DNA of 64,000 bases from JBCDJI01 sp964351865 (lineage in GTDB: Bacteria; Verrucomicrobiota; Verrucomicrobiia; Methylacidiphilales; JBCBYL01): contig CAYGPJ010000015.1 of the NCBI GenBank assembly GCA_964351865.1, positions 18,681-82,680 on the forward strand, in the 5' to 3' direction. A program made the position numbers and the translations under genes. A model generated the notes under the pieces. That model was not told the DNA's origin. It did not search any database and worked only from the letters and a program-made list of their open reading frames with translations. Shown in pieces: positions 8,586 through 16,729 of the stretch (position 1 is the first letter of the stretch; each line of letters opens with the position of its first letter).

Positions 8586-9290
8586 GTGAAACAGGATAAA
8601 AAGAAAGAATGGTCGACATACCGGCGACTGAATATGCACCGCCAGCACAAGTCGCGTGTCAAACGCGAGGCCATCGAGAAAGAAGGCATCTACTGTTTCG
8701 TCGGCGGCACCCGGGGTCGTCCTTTTATGCAGGTTCTCAAAGCCGACTACCTGCGCATTTTTCAGGAAGAAGAACAATCGCTACGCCAGTCCAAGTTTTT
8801 CCAGGACGTCACCCCGCATCAAGCCGCCGACCTGATGCGTCAACACCTGGAAAATCTGATTTACGATCGATTACTGATCCACATTCAAGCGCTGGAAAAA
8901 GTGGAGGAAACCACCTTAAAAAATGAAGGCCGCACCCTGTCCGCTCACGAAAAAGAAATTTACAGCAAAGCCATTAAAGACAACCGAGTTCAACTGACCC
9001 AAGAGTCCCGGGCAACGACCACCCGCAAACGCTGGATCCAAAGCGTCCTGAGCAAAGTCAGTCAACGCTCCCAATCCAATCCACATCATCTTCAGACGGT
9101 CTGGCAGGATCTGGTCGGAGTTGAAAATGCACAGCAAGTGAGACTGAACTATGTGGATAAAAAGAAAGGGATTGCCTATTGCCAGTCAATCAATCCTTCT
9201 GCCTCTGCCAGTTTGCGGATGCAGCGGCAACTGGCGCAGCAACTGGGGCAGGCTCTCGACCTGAAGATCTCTCGCATCGTTTACCGCTAA
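8586..9290 (+). CDS. DUF721/DciA-like protein
   Basis: A 234-residue basic protein. The C-terminal third (VWQDLVGVENAQQVRLNYVD, then a helix and LDLKISRIVYR) resembles DUF721, the fold of the replicative helicase loader DciA. The N-terminal two thirds are lysine- and arginine-rich and helical, with no family I recognise. The frame starts with GTG (8586); an internal ATG at 8632 gives a shorter alternative. It ends convergently with the next gene, overlapping by 4 bases. If it is DciA it would act in loading DnaB at replication forks, but this is inference. Confidence 0.5.
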   Translation: MKQDKKKEWSTYRRLNMHRQHKSRVKREAIEKEGIYCFVGGTRGRPFMQVLKADYLRIFQEEEQSLRQSKFFQDVTPHQAADLMRQHLENLIYDRLLIHIQALEKVEETTLKNEGRTLSAHEKEIYSKAIKDNRVQLTQESRATTTRKRWIQSVLSKVSQRSQSNPHHLQTVWQDLVGVENAQQVRLNYVDKKKGIAYCQSINPSASASLRMQRQLAQQLGQALDLKISRIVYR

Positions 9291-9730
9291 GCCGTCGAAG
9301 ACCGCCTCAACTCCACTTGCTTAATAAACTCGGCCTGATCCTCTGGCGAAACCAGCACATACGCCGCATATCCGCTGTTGTCATAATCAATTCTCAGGCG
9401 ATCAAAAGACAACGTCGGTCCGGCCATAAAACTATGGCACTTAGCCATGTGGTTGATCGACTTCAGGGGAACGACCGAGCGTAATACCCCGGTGCGCACT
9501 ACCAATTTATCCTGAAGCAACTCATACTGCACCGGCAGCGTAATCATCAAGATCGCTCCGACCGTAAATACCTCGCAAACCAAAACAAAAATCAACGCGG
9601 TGAAATCTCCTTTATTCACGCACACCCATGCCGCCACAGCCAATCCTGCCAGCAGAATACAGGCAACAATCGCCAGCATCCACCAGTCGACTTTACTTCG
9701 GAAAATTAAAGGTTTTTCACTCATAGACAT
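9287..9730 (-). CDS. Membrane protein with a bacterial PH-like domain
   Basis: About 148 residues. Two transmembrane segments (WWMLAIVACILLAGLAVAAW and FVLVCEVFTVGAILMI) are followed by a soluble C-terminal domain (YELLQDKLVVRTGVLRSVVP, then RLRIDYDNSGYAAYVLVSP) typical of small bacterial PH-like proteins (bPH_2/DUF304 type). These domains often bind other membrane proteins; the partner is unknown. The frame opens with TTG at 9739 and I chose the ATG at 9730; ATG 9724 is also possible. It is convergent with the DUF721-like gene. Confidence 0.6.
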   Translation of the reverse strand: MSMSEKPLIFRSKVDWWMLAIVACILLAGLAVAAWVCVNKGDFTALIFVLVCEVFTVGAILMITLPVQYELLQDKLVVRTGVLRSVVPLKSINHMAKCHSFMAGPTLSFDRLRIDYDNSGYAAYVLVSPEDQAEFIKQVELRRSSTA

Positions 9731-9776
9731 ACTTTGCAATGGCCAATCGGCTAAGACGACCTAAATTCTACATTCC

Positions 9777-10298
9777 ATGAACATCCCGATCAAAAATAAA
9801 ATCGCGGCCGGCTGGGGAGTTTCGGGTGTCGTCATCATTCTCAGTCAAGCTTGCTGGCGTCTGGCGCACGAAGCTCGACACGCCTTTGAAACAGACTGGG
9901 GGCTGATACACTGGATCATTTTCAGCCTGATCGTATTCTTCATGGCCTACTCCGAGGGATACAAAGCCTTCCAAAAACAATTTTCCCCGCGAGTGGTTTC
10001 CCGCGCCCGCACCCTGCTGACAAATTGCACAACCGCTCAGCTCGTCTTTGCGCCGCTTTTCTGCATGGGTTTTTTTCATGCGACCAAAAAACGCAAGATC
10101 ATCACCTACATTGTCACGTTCGGCATCATCCTGCTGATTATTGGGGTTCGGCTCATGCCGCATCCCTGGCGCGGCATGGTTGATGTGGGAGTCGTGGTCG
10201 GCCTGACTTGGGGCATGATCGCCATCATCGTATTCGCAGTCATCGCCTGCAAGAACCCGAACTGGGATTACCCCCCGGATTTACCTGAGGGAGAGTGA
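9777..10298 (+). CDS. Polytopic membrane protein of unknown function
   Basis: A 173-residue integral membrane protein with four likely transmembrane segments (near residues 11-28, 43-60, 106-124 and 138-158). The stretches between contain several positively charged residues (ATKKRKIITY). I do not recognise the family. The second helix carries conserved-looking aromatic and acidic residues (FMAYSEGYKAF). It begins 37-46 bases from the divergently oriented PH-like gene and is followed by a palindromic repeat that may act as a transcript end. Confidence 0.55.
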   Translation: MNIPIKNKIAAGWGVSGVVIILSQACWRLAHEARHAFETDWGLIHWIIFSLIVFFMAYSEGYKAFQKQFSPRVVSRARTLLTNCTTAQLVFAPLFCMGFFHATKKRKIITYIVTFGIILLIIGVRLMPHPWRGMVDVGVVVGLTWGMIAIIVFAVIACKNPNWDYPPDLPEGE

Positions 10299-10399
10299 TT
10301 AAGGAATTGGGTAATTAGGTGATTAAGATTTGAAACGAAAGTCCCTCTGTCTCGTTTGCCCTTTTACTCAATCACTTAATCCCTCAATAACCTAATCAC
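10298..10399. repeat. Inverted repeat built of GATTAAG/AATCACTTAATC blocks
   Basis: The left block near 10298-10328 (GTGATTAAGGAATTGGGTAA) is mirrored by a right block near 10368-10399 (CAATCACTTAATCCCTCAAT). The right block recurs at 60530-60560 (CAATCACTTAATCCCCCAAT). The unit lies between convergent genes and may function as a bidirectional transcript end or be a small dispersed element. Confidence 0.55.
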
Positions 10400-10800
10400 T
10401 ATAAAAACTTCAGCTCGTCGCCAGAAATCGACCGATAGTAACAGGTCTCACGAGTTTTACCGTTCGCATCTTTGGTATGGCAGACCCCGCCTTTTTCCGG
10501 AATCACCAGATAGAGTAAAGAATTCTGCTCACAATTGATGCGAATGTCCTTCATGATGAGAGTGTCGCCAGAAGTCTGTCCCTTGACCCAAAGCTCATTG
10601 CGGGAGGAGCTCCAGAAGGTCGCGATTCCCGTTTCGAGAGTATGCCGGAAAGCCTTTTCGTTGGTATAGGCTAAAACCAGCACATCCTTGGTCTCGGCAT
10701 GCTGCACCACCACTGGCAGCATATCGTGCCCCGTTCCGGCTACCTTCGCCAGCTTCTTAAAATCCAGTTGGAGCTGTGATCCTTCTTCTAAATCCTTCAT
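10399..10800 (-). CDS. hisI: Phosphoribosyl-AMP cyclohydrolase
   Basis: Third step of histidine biosynthesis: it opens the adenine ring of phosphoribosyl-AMP. The 133-residue product is a stand-alone HisI without the HisE domain. Diagnostic segments are VLVLAYTNEKAFRHTLETG, FWSSSRNELWVKGQTSG and the zinc site GGVCHT. The cysteine, histidine and aspartate ligands of the metal centres are visible. Start is ATG 10800. It stands alone; no other his genes are in the window. Confidence 0.94.
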   Translation of the reverse strand: MKDLEEGSQLQLDFKKLAKVAGTGHDMLPVVVQHAETKDVLVLAYTNEKAFRHTLETGIATFWSSSRNELWVKGQTSGDTLIMKDIRINCEQNSLLYLVIPEKGGVCHTKDANGKTRETCYYRSISGDELKFL

Positions 10801-10901
10801 GACACAAGCGTAAAGCTATCCGGCCCACAGATAAGTTCAATCCATATTACCAAATCTCAGCCAGTTGCATTCGATAGAATCTTATCCTAGGGTCGCTCTG
10901 C

Positions 10902-12542
10902 ATGTTTCAAATGTTCCAATCACCAAAGTTTTTTTTCCTGCTGGAACAGATGATTCTATTGATGCTGGCGGCTATTTTCACCAGCTATGCCCTCACCCTG
11001 TCATTTGATTATGGTCGTCTATCCACCGTTCCCAATTACGATGATTGCGTCTATCTCCACAAAGCGGCACTCTATCTTCAGACGCTCGAAACCAGAGGAA
11101 TCCTCGCGCTGTTCGAGCAAATACAGAGCCATGGTTTGCATAGCCCTTTTTCAATTGCATGGGCCAGTATCGCCTACACCTTTATTTCTACCGAAGACTG
11201 GTCTCCTTATGCCCTAAACGGACTGCTCATCTTTTTACTGCTAAATTTGTTGAATTACATTTTACGCAGACAATCACTGCCATTACGGGTTTTCATATTA
11301 ACGGCGTTTCTCTTACTTCCATTCTGCTTTCTCACGGTTGTTGAATTCCGGCCTGACCTGCTGTGGGGAATATTATGCGGGTTCGCATGTGTCTGGGCGG
11401 TCTCAGAGCCCGATGTTTGGCTGAGCCTACGGAAAACGACGCTGCTTTGCTTGATATTTACTGCCGCATTACTGGTAAAACCGACCATTTTTTTAATTAC
11501 GATGGCTATGGCCGGCTACACCTTGACCGCATCGGTGATGCTCCGGCGGCAAGTATCCGGATATTGGCCCGACCACAATGATATTCAACGATTCCTCATA
11601 GCCTGCCTGATCGCGCTTGCCACCTGCCTGCCATACATCCTATTTTTCGGTGCTGATATCTGGCATTACTTCTGGGAAAACCAATTCGGTGCCAACCGAT
11701 CCGTCTGGTTGTTTAAGGGAAACTTATGGGAGAACCAATTGTACTACATCTGGGGAACAGGCCATCGAAACAACCTCCGCACCCCCGGCAACATTATCGT
11801 CATTTCAGCACTGATCAGCTTGGTACTGGTTTGGCGCGTTAGTAAAACTGCAGAACACCAGAAAAACCTCTGGCTATTGGGCACCCCTCTCCCAGCGCTC
11901 CTCGCATGTAACCTTTCAGGGATGAAGTCGGCTTACCTCGGAGCTGCGTTTTATGCATCGATATTATTCATCGCAGCATATCTACTGGGTAGACTACCCC
12001 AATCAAATCTTTTACCCCGGAGCTTGGTTCTTAAAAAACACTCCTTTATCTGCCTGCTCTCCATTAGCCCGCTCCTGTTACTGCCTTTGCAGAAATTGCC
12101 CTCTCAAAGCAGGTGGCTCAATGAGCATCGGCTTTCATTTTCTGAACCTACTCAATCTATGACCCGCCAGTTCCTGGCACTGCCCGAGCAAAACCTGGGA
12201 CTGGTTTTATTTATCCAAAGTGGCCCGGTAGTTCCCGAAGCTGTCGCCATCAAGTTGATTCAACAAGGAAGACAGGTCAATTACAGCTCTCTGGCATTTA
12301 AAACCTCGATGGAGGACATTCAAATTTCGCTTCAAAATGCGCAGTTCATTGTCGTTCAACCTTTGGGACTGGAAGGAGAGACCCCAGGTTTACCGGCAGC
12401 TGGCTTGCAGGCTTCTCTGTTGCAATACCTGAACCATTCCGAAACATGGGAGATAAGCTTTCGCGTTCCGATCGACCATCACTCAGCTATCAGTGTTTTT
12501 AAGCAGCAAACAAATACCAATTTACAAAAAACTATCCGCTAG
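10902..12542 (+). CDS. Putative GT-C-type membrane glycosyltransferase
   Basis: A 546-residue polytopic membrane protein with about 9-10 hydrophobic helices and a soluble C-terminal tail of about 140 residues. The first periplasmic loop contains an acidic pair (PNYDDCVYLHKA), where GT-C glycosyltransferases usually carry their catalytic DD/DE motif. The overall plan (helical core, then a globular tail) fits that class, but I see no closer family signature. It is the first gene of the glycan locus and runs convergently to the next glycosyltransferase. Function is inferred from topology and context. Confidence 0.45.
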   Translation: MFQMFQSPKFFFLLEQMILLMLAAIFTSYALTLSFDYGRLSTVPNYDDCVYLHKAALYLQTLETRGILALFEQIQSHGLHSPFSIAWASIAYTFISTEDWSPYALNGLLIFLLLNLLNYILRRQSLPLRVFILTAFLLLPFCFLTVVEFRPDLLWGILCGFACVWAVSEPDVWLSLRKTTLLCLIFTAALLVKPTIFLITMAMAGYTLTASVMLRRQVSGYWPDHNDIQRFLIACLIALATCLPYILFFGADIWHYFWENQFGANRSVWLFKGNLWENQLYYIWGTGHRNNLRTPGNIIVISALISLVLVWRVSKTAEHQKNLWLLGTPLPALLACNLSGMKSAYLGAAFYASILFIAAYLLGRLPQSNLLPRSLVLKKHSFICLLSISPLLLLPLQKLPSQSRWLNEHRLSFSEPTQSMTRQFLALPEQNLGLVLFIQSGPVVPEAVAIKLIQQGRQVNYSSLAFKTSMEDIQISLQNAQFIVVQPLGLEGETPGLPAAGLQASLLQYLNHSETWEISFRVPIDHHSAISVFKQQTNTNLQKTIR

Positions 12543-12551
12543 CCTAGCAAT

Positions 12552-14060
12552 TTACTTGCCATAAAGAAAACCTTTCGATTCCAAACGTTGCAGAACAACA
12601 CGCGTCCAGGGAATGCCAAATATTCTGGAATCTCCCGAGTCCAACTCTAGCCGTAGCGATTCAAGTTTTAATACCGTAGGGCTACCCCCATTTAAATGAA
12701 ACGAGGATGTCCTCAATTCATTCCTTTTGATCTCAAATCTCAATGCCTCATGATTTATAGATACACTCAGTTTTTTAAAATTAATCATCGTTTGAAAACC
12801 ATCCAATACCTTCATTTTGAGGATATACTGACCCGCCGGGATGGCGCCCTGAATCTCAGCTTTAGGCTGTGCCCAACGGAACCATGTTCCATCTCTTTCT
12901 TCTCTATCATAAAACCCGCTCAACTTTGCGTCTTCAAGTAAAACTGGACTCCAATCCAAATCTTTCGAATCATTCACCTCAACTGGTGAGTAAACCAGTT
13001 CGGAAAAACTTACCGTCTCTATTTTAGAAGGTGGGCACTTCATTGAACTTTTTTCCTGAGCCTCTGCCAGTGCTTGCTTTATAAGTTCTCCCAAAACAGG
13101 TCCTCGACTCAACGTTCCTTTTGATAACTCCGTATCAATCACATTATCCGAAATAAAGACAGATTCCCGACAATACGCTTCGACATGACTAACGTTGAAT
13201 CCAAACAGGCGGGCCGCTTCGCGCCACATTCTTACCGGTGTCTCCAAGGTGATTGGATTTTCACCGGGCCAGTGCATCGGAAATCGGTTATGCTTGGTAA
13301 ACTTTTCCATCCAGTGATTTGTCGAAGCCAAATAGAAATGCGCGTGCCACCCCCGCTCAACAGAAGGTAACGGGATGTAAACCGGTCGCTTCCCTATGGG
13401 CAATTCCTGCATAATCGTCCAGCGATGAGAATCATATGCTCGGACCGGAGCATTAACGCGGACGAACGACTGCCCTTGGGCATGACCTAAAAAACCTTTC
13501 CATATGACCCGCTCTGCACCCTTGGCATCCCGTATGGTTCGTTGAAATTTTTCAGATCTAATAAATACGTTATTTTCGTAAAAGGGATCTTGCATGAGAA
13601 GTTGCTGCGGCAGTAACTCTTTAGTGGTCAATTTCACCTGAATTACCTCCTCATCAATCGCATCAAAAAGCGAATGCAGATCATGTTCATGACATGGATC
13701 ATCCGGTTTCCTGTCGCCAAATGATAGCGCACAGGCAAATTCGTCTGCATCAATGATGAGCAACCAGTCAACACCATCATCGCGTGCCCATCCGAGTGCC
13801 CGATCCATCGCCAATCGGTGAATTTCTGATATATAATTTAATGATTCCGGAAGACTGCCGCTCAATCGCACTATTTTGACCCATGAAAATTCTCGGGCGA
13901 TTTGCTCCGAATCATCGGTGCAGTCATGCAGGAACAGGTAGCACCGATCTATTCCCGCCATATGATGATAAGCCAGATGAGCCCGTAAGAACCTCGCTTC
14001 ATTGCGAACAATCATCACCATGGCCAACTTGGGGATTCTCGAATCTTTGAATTTCATCAT
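12552..14060 (-). CDS. Glycosyltransferase (GT2/GT92-like, Glyco_tranf_2_4)
   Basis: A 502-residue cytoplasmic protein. The N-terminus (MVMIVRNEARFLRAHLAYH) and the DxD motif in WLLIIDADEFACAL match the Glyco_tranf_2_4/GT92-like GT-A fold. A second half of about 150 residues is beta-rich and looks like an appended carbohydrate-binding or accessory domain (GQYILKMKVLDGFQTM). It probably transfers a sugar during assembly of the surface glycan. Start is ATG 14060 (MMKFKD). It is divergent from the GT2 gene at 14197. Confidence 0.7.
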   Translation of the reverse strand: MMKFKDSRIPKLAMVMIVRNEARFLRAHLAYHHMAGIDRCYLFLHDCTDDSEQIAREFSWVKIVRLSGSLPESLNYISEIHRLAMDRALGWARDDGVDWLLIIDADEFACALSFGDRKPDDPCHEHDLHSLFDAIDEEVIQVKLTTKELLPQQLLMQDPFYENNVFIRSEKFQRTIRDAKGAERVIWKGFLGHAQGQSFVRVNAPVRAYDSHRWTIMQELPIGKRPVYIPLPSVERGWHAHFYLASTNHWMEKFTKHNRFPMHWPGENPITLETPVRMWREAARLFGFNVSHVEAYCRESVFISDNVIDTELSKGTLSRGPVLGELIKQALAEAQEKSSMKCPPSKIETVSFSELVYSPVEVNDSKDLDWSPVLLEDAKLSGFYDREERDGTWFRWAQPKAEIQGAIPAGQYILKMKVLDGFQTMINFKKLSVSINHEALRFEIKRNELRTSSFHLNGGSPTVLKLESLRLELDSGDSRIFGIPWTRVVLQRLESKGFLYGK

Positions 14061-14196
14061 GATCTATCGATCGCAGCATGGTCATGCTTGGTGAAATTGT
14101 CGAATTTTTGCTTCTCAAAATACCTTAGGCATCAATGATTACCATTTATATATTACACGCTATGCTTGCTCTTAGACCCTTACCCACTTTCAGATC

Positions 14197-15120
14197 ATGA
14201 CCTTAAGCCGGCTATTTAATGGCTTCATGCATCAGCAAATGATGCGTGGCGATCACTCGATGCGATTAGGGCTCCTGGAGCAATATCCGCCACGCCCGCT
14301 AAAAGTTCAGGAACCCTTTCCTGCCTCTGTTCGCGATGAAGAGCTACCCTTGATCAGTATCGTTACCCCTTCCTATATGCAGGGAAAATTCATTGAAAGA
14401 ACCATCCAAAGTGTTCTTTCTCAGAACTACCCCAAACTCGAATATATTATTCAAGATGGAGGATCTACGGACACAACCCTTGAGGTTATTCGGAAATATC
14501 AGAGCCAGCTTACCTATTTCTCATCAGAACCGGATCAGGGGCAGGCAGATGCCATCAATAAAGGATTTTCTCACGCTTCAGGTGAAATCCTGGCCTGGAT
14601 CAATTCAGATGATATGCTTACCCCGCAAGCATTGCATTACATCGGTAGCTACTTTGCGCAAAATCCCGATGTGGACGTGATCTACGGTCACCGGATTGTC
14701 GTCGATGCCGTCGACCGTGAAATCGGACGATGGGTCGTTCCCTCACATAGCCGCTCCGGCATCATCTGGGCCGACTATGTACCACAAGAAACCCTCTTCT
14801 GGCGCAGATCTTTGCTGAAAGGCCAACCTCCCTTAGATCAAAATTTCTCTTTTGCGCTGGATTGGGATTTTATTTTAAGACTGGAGGAAGCCGGAGCTCA
14901 ATTTAAACGCCTCCCGTACTATCTCGGCTACTTCCGGATTCATGACCAACAGAAAACCAGCTTGCTCATCAATGAAACTGGCCTGCTGGAGATGAACCGT
15001 ATTCGTGAGAGAATCCACGGACATCAACCTACCGATAAAGAAATTTCTGATCAAACGATGGGCTACCGCTGGCGCGCGATATTCCTCTCCCGATTACTGG
15101 AGATGGGCATACGGATTTAA
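14197..15120 (+). CDS. Family 2 glycosyltransferase
   Basis: A 307-residue GT-A enzyme. It has the canonical N-terminal motif ISIVTPSYMQGKFIERTIQS, the nucleotide-sugar segment DGGSTDTT, the DxD-like WINSDD and a late acceptor-site segment (DWDFILRLEEAG). It probably acts on a lipid-linked glycan at the cytoplasmic membrane face. The donor sugar cannot be told from sequence. It ends one base before the stop of the convergent AlkP-fold gene. Confidence 0.87.
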   Translation: MTLSRLFNGFMHQQMMRGDHSMRLGLLEQYPPRPLKVQEPFPASVRDEELPLISIVTPSYMQGKFIERTIQSVLSQNYPKLEYIIQDGGSTDTTLEVIRKYQSQLTYFSSEPDQGQADAINKGFSHASGEILAWINSDDMLTPQALHYIGSYFAQNPDVDVIYGHRIVVDAVDREIGRWVVPSHSRSGIIWADYVPQETLFWRRSLLKGQPPLDQNFSFALDWDFILRLEEAGAQFKRLPYYLGYFRIHDQQKTSLLINETGLLEMNRIRERIHGHQPTDKEISDQTMGYRWRAIFLSRLLEMGIRI

Positions 15121-15121
15121 A

Positions 15122-16729
15122 TTACTTTACCAGCAGGCTCTTACCAGCCAAAGGCTGGGGAGGTTCTATTCCCAACAGATCGAGCAAAGTCGCAGACACA
15201 TCAAAGATATGCCCGTCACCCTTTAAATCACTCGCAGATAGACGTGGTCCACGTCCTGCCACAAAGGCGTTTGAATTATGCACCCCGGCCCTTAAAGCTG
15301 GCAACGGACCTACCGTGCCATCCTGCGGAGAGTTCAGTTTCCCCATCGGATGATCTTTCCAGAACACCATCAGATCAGCAGGTGTCGCTTCTGGTAAATG
15401 CCCGGCATGGTCCCGAACCCGCTCGATACGTTCAATCGCCGGCAAGCCAGTTTCGGAGCTCACATACGTTTCCAGCATTCGGCAGATACGTTCCGTTTCT
15501 GGAATAAACTCATCGGTCCCCACTCTGCCTCGCGCCTCTCTACCTTTGACGTTTAATCGAATAAACCCGTCTGAGAATGTCGGCAACGCAAAGGCACGCA
15601 TATGTGGCCAGTAAGGTTCGAGCCAAACCGTAGGCTGATAGTTCATCACTGGTCTCGTCTCCGGCGCATAGGGCGCAGGCGACAAGTGGAGTAATCGTTC
15701 AATTTTGATGGCTGCCGTTTCGTTCAAATACTGTCTTAAATTCCGCTGTAACCATCCCGGTTGCCTGGCATGCCTTGACGTTTGAACCACCCAATTCTTT
15801 CGCACCTCTTCTGGAACGTTGTCCAATAGTGGTGGTAGCTCAGTCTGGTATTCAAAGGAGCTTTCTCCAGGGAATGAATACCTGAACAGCATCTCAGGCA
15901 AAAATGCGATGTTCGGAACTTCGGCATGATTCTCCGACATCCCTTCCACCGCTGCTATTAGCACCTCGGTGTCTACCCCGGCATGCTCGATGAGTTCCGC
16001 TAGCGCACGATCCGTTTCGACGTATATATTTTTTACAGGATCTTCACCGTTCAGGCTTTCGTGAAACGCGCGATTGCCGGCATGCTTCATTAAATAATGC
16101 GCCCCAGTATGCGTTTCAGATGTGGCCGTCATCGCTAATTGCCACGGATATTTATCCATCAGGTATCGCATCGCACGTGACCGCAGTCGGATGCCTGCCA
16201 GTTGACGCTCATACAGCGCACGACATGATTCTACGGAACCCAGTAGAGCAAAATCAATTCCGTGCTCAGGGTGGGGGCCGATCTCATCCATTAGATCCTG
16301 CCACACCTCGGGACGAGAAGCAGTTCCCCCTACCGCAAAGCCATGGCAGCCCCAATCGATAATTTGAGTGCATCGTCGCTGTTTTAAAATAGGACACATC
16401 GGCAAATCAAAGCTCAATACATCCAACTCATCACCCAAATCAAAAAATGGGGGAATCGTATCAAACCCGCTCTGCAGATTCATCGAGGTAGTATAATGCT
16501 CAGGATTAAAAAGATGCGGGCCGTGGAAACCATGCGCTTCAGGAGGATGACCGGTGAAAAAGGAAACCTGCACACTTTCCGCCAACGAATGGTTTAATGA
16601 ACGCAGGCGACCGTACCCTCCGGCTTTTATCATGCCTCCCAAAGTCGGCATACAGCCCTCTTCGACATATGTCTCAATTAAGCCCGCATCTGCGGCATCC
16701 AGAAATACAAAAAGTACTTTCGGTTTCAT
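15122..16729 (-). CDS. AlkP-superfamily phosphodiesterase-fold protein, motifs altered
   Basis: A 535-residue protein of the type I phosphodiesterase/nucleotide pyrophosphatase branch of the alkaline phosphatase superfamily. The N-terminus (VLFVFLDAADAGLIETYVEE) and the later GHPPEAHGFHG match that fold. The usual metal motif SDHG is replaced by AVEGMSENH, and the usual nucleophile position before SFFTG shows AES rather than a threonine, so hydrolase activity is doubtful. Its ATG directly follows the TAA of the carbamoyltransferase, implying coupled expression. It may modify, or only bind, a phosphorylated or carbamoylated intermediate. Confidence 0.72.
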   Translation of the reverse strand: MKPKVLFVFLDAADAGLIETYVEEGCMPTLGGMIKAGGYGRLRSLNHSLAESVQVSFFTGHPPEAHGFHGPHLFNPEHYTTSMNLQSGFDTIPPFFDLGDELDVLSFDLPMCPILKQRRCTQIIDWGCHGFAVGGTASRPEVWQDLMDEIGPHPEHGIDFALLGSVESCRALYERQLAGIRLRSRAMRYLMDKYPWQLAMTATSETHTGAHYLMKHAGNRAFHESLNGEDPVKNIYVETDRALAELIEHAGVDTEVLIAAVEGMSENHAEVPNIAFLPEMLFRYSFPGESSFEYQTELPPLLDNVPEEVRKNWVVQTSRHARQPGWLQRNLRQYLNETAAIKIERLLHLSPAPYAPETRPVMNYQPTVWLEPYWPHMRAFALPTFSDGFIRLNVKGREARGRVGTDEFIPETERICRMLETYVSSETGLPAIERIERVRDHAGHLPEATPADLMVFWKDHPMGKLNSPQDGTVGPLPALRAGVHNSNAFVAGRGPRLSASDLKGDGHIFDVSATLLDLLGIEPPQPLAGKSLLVK

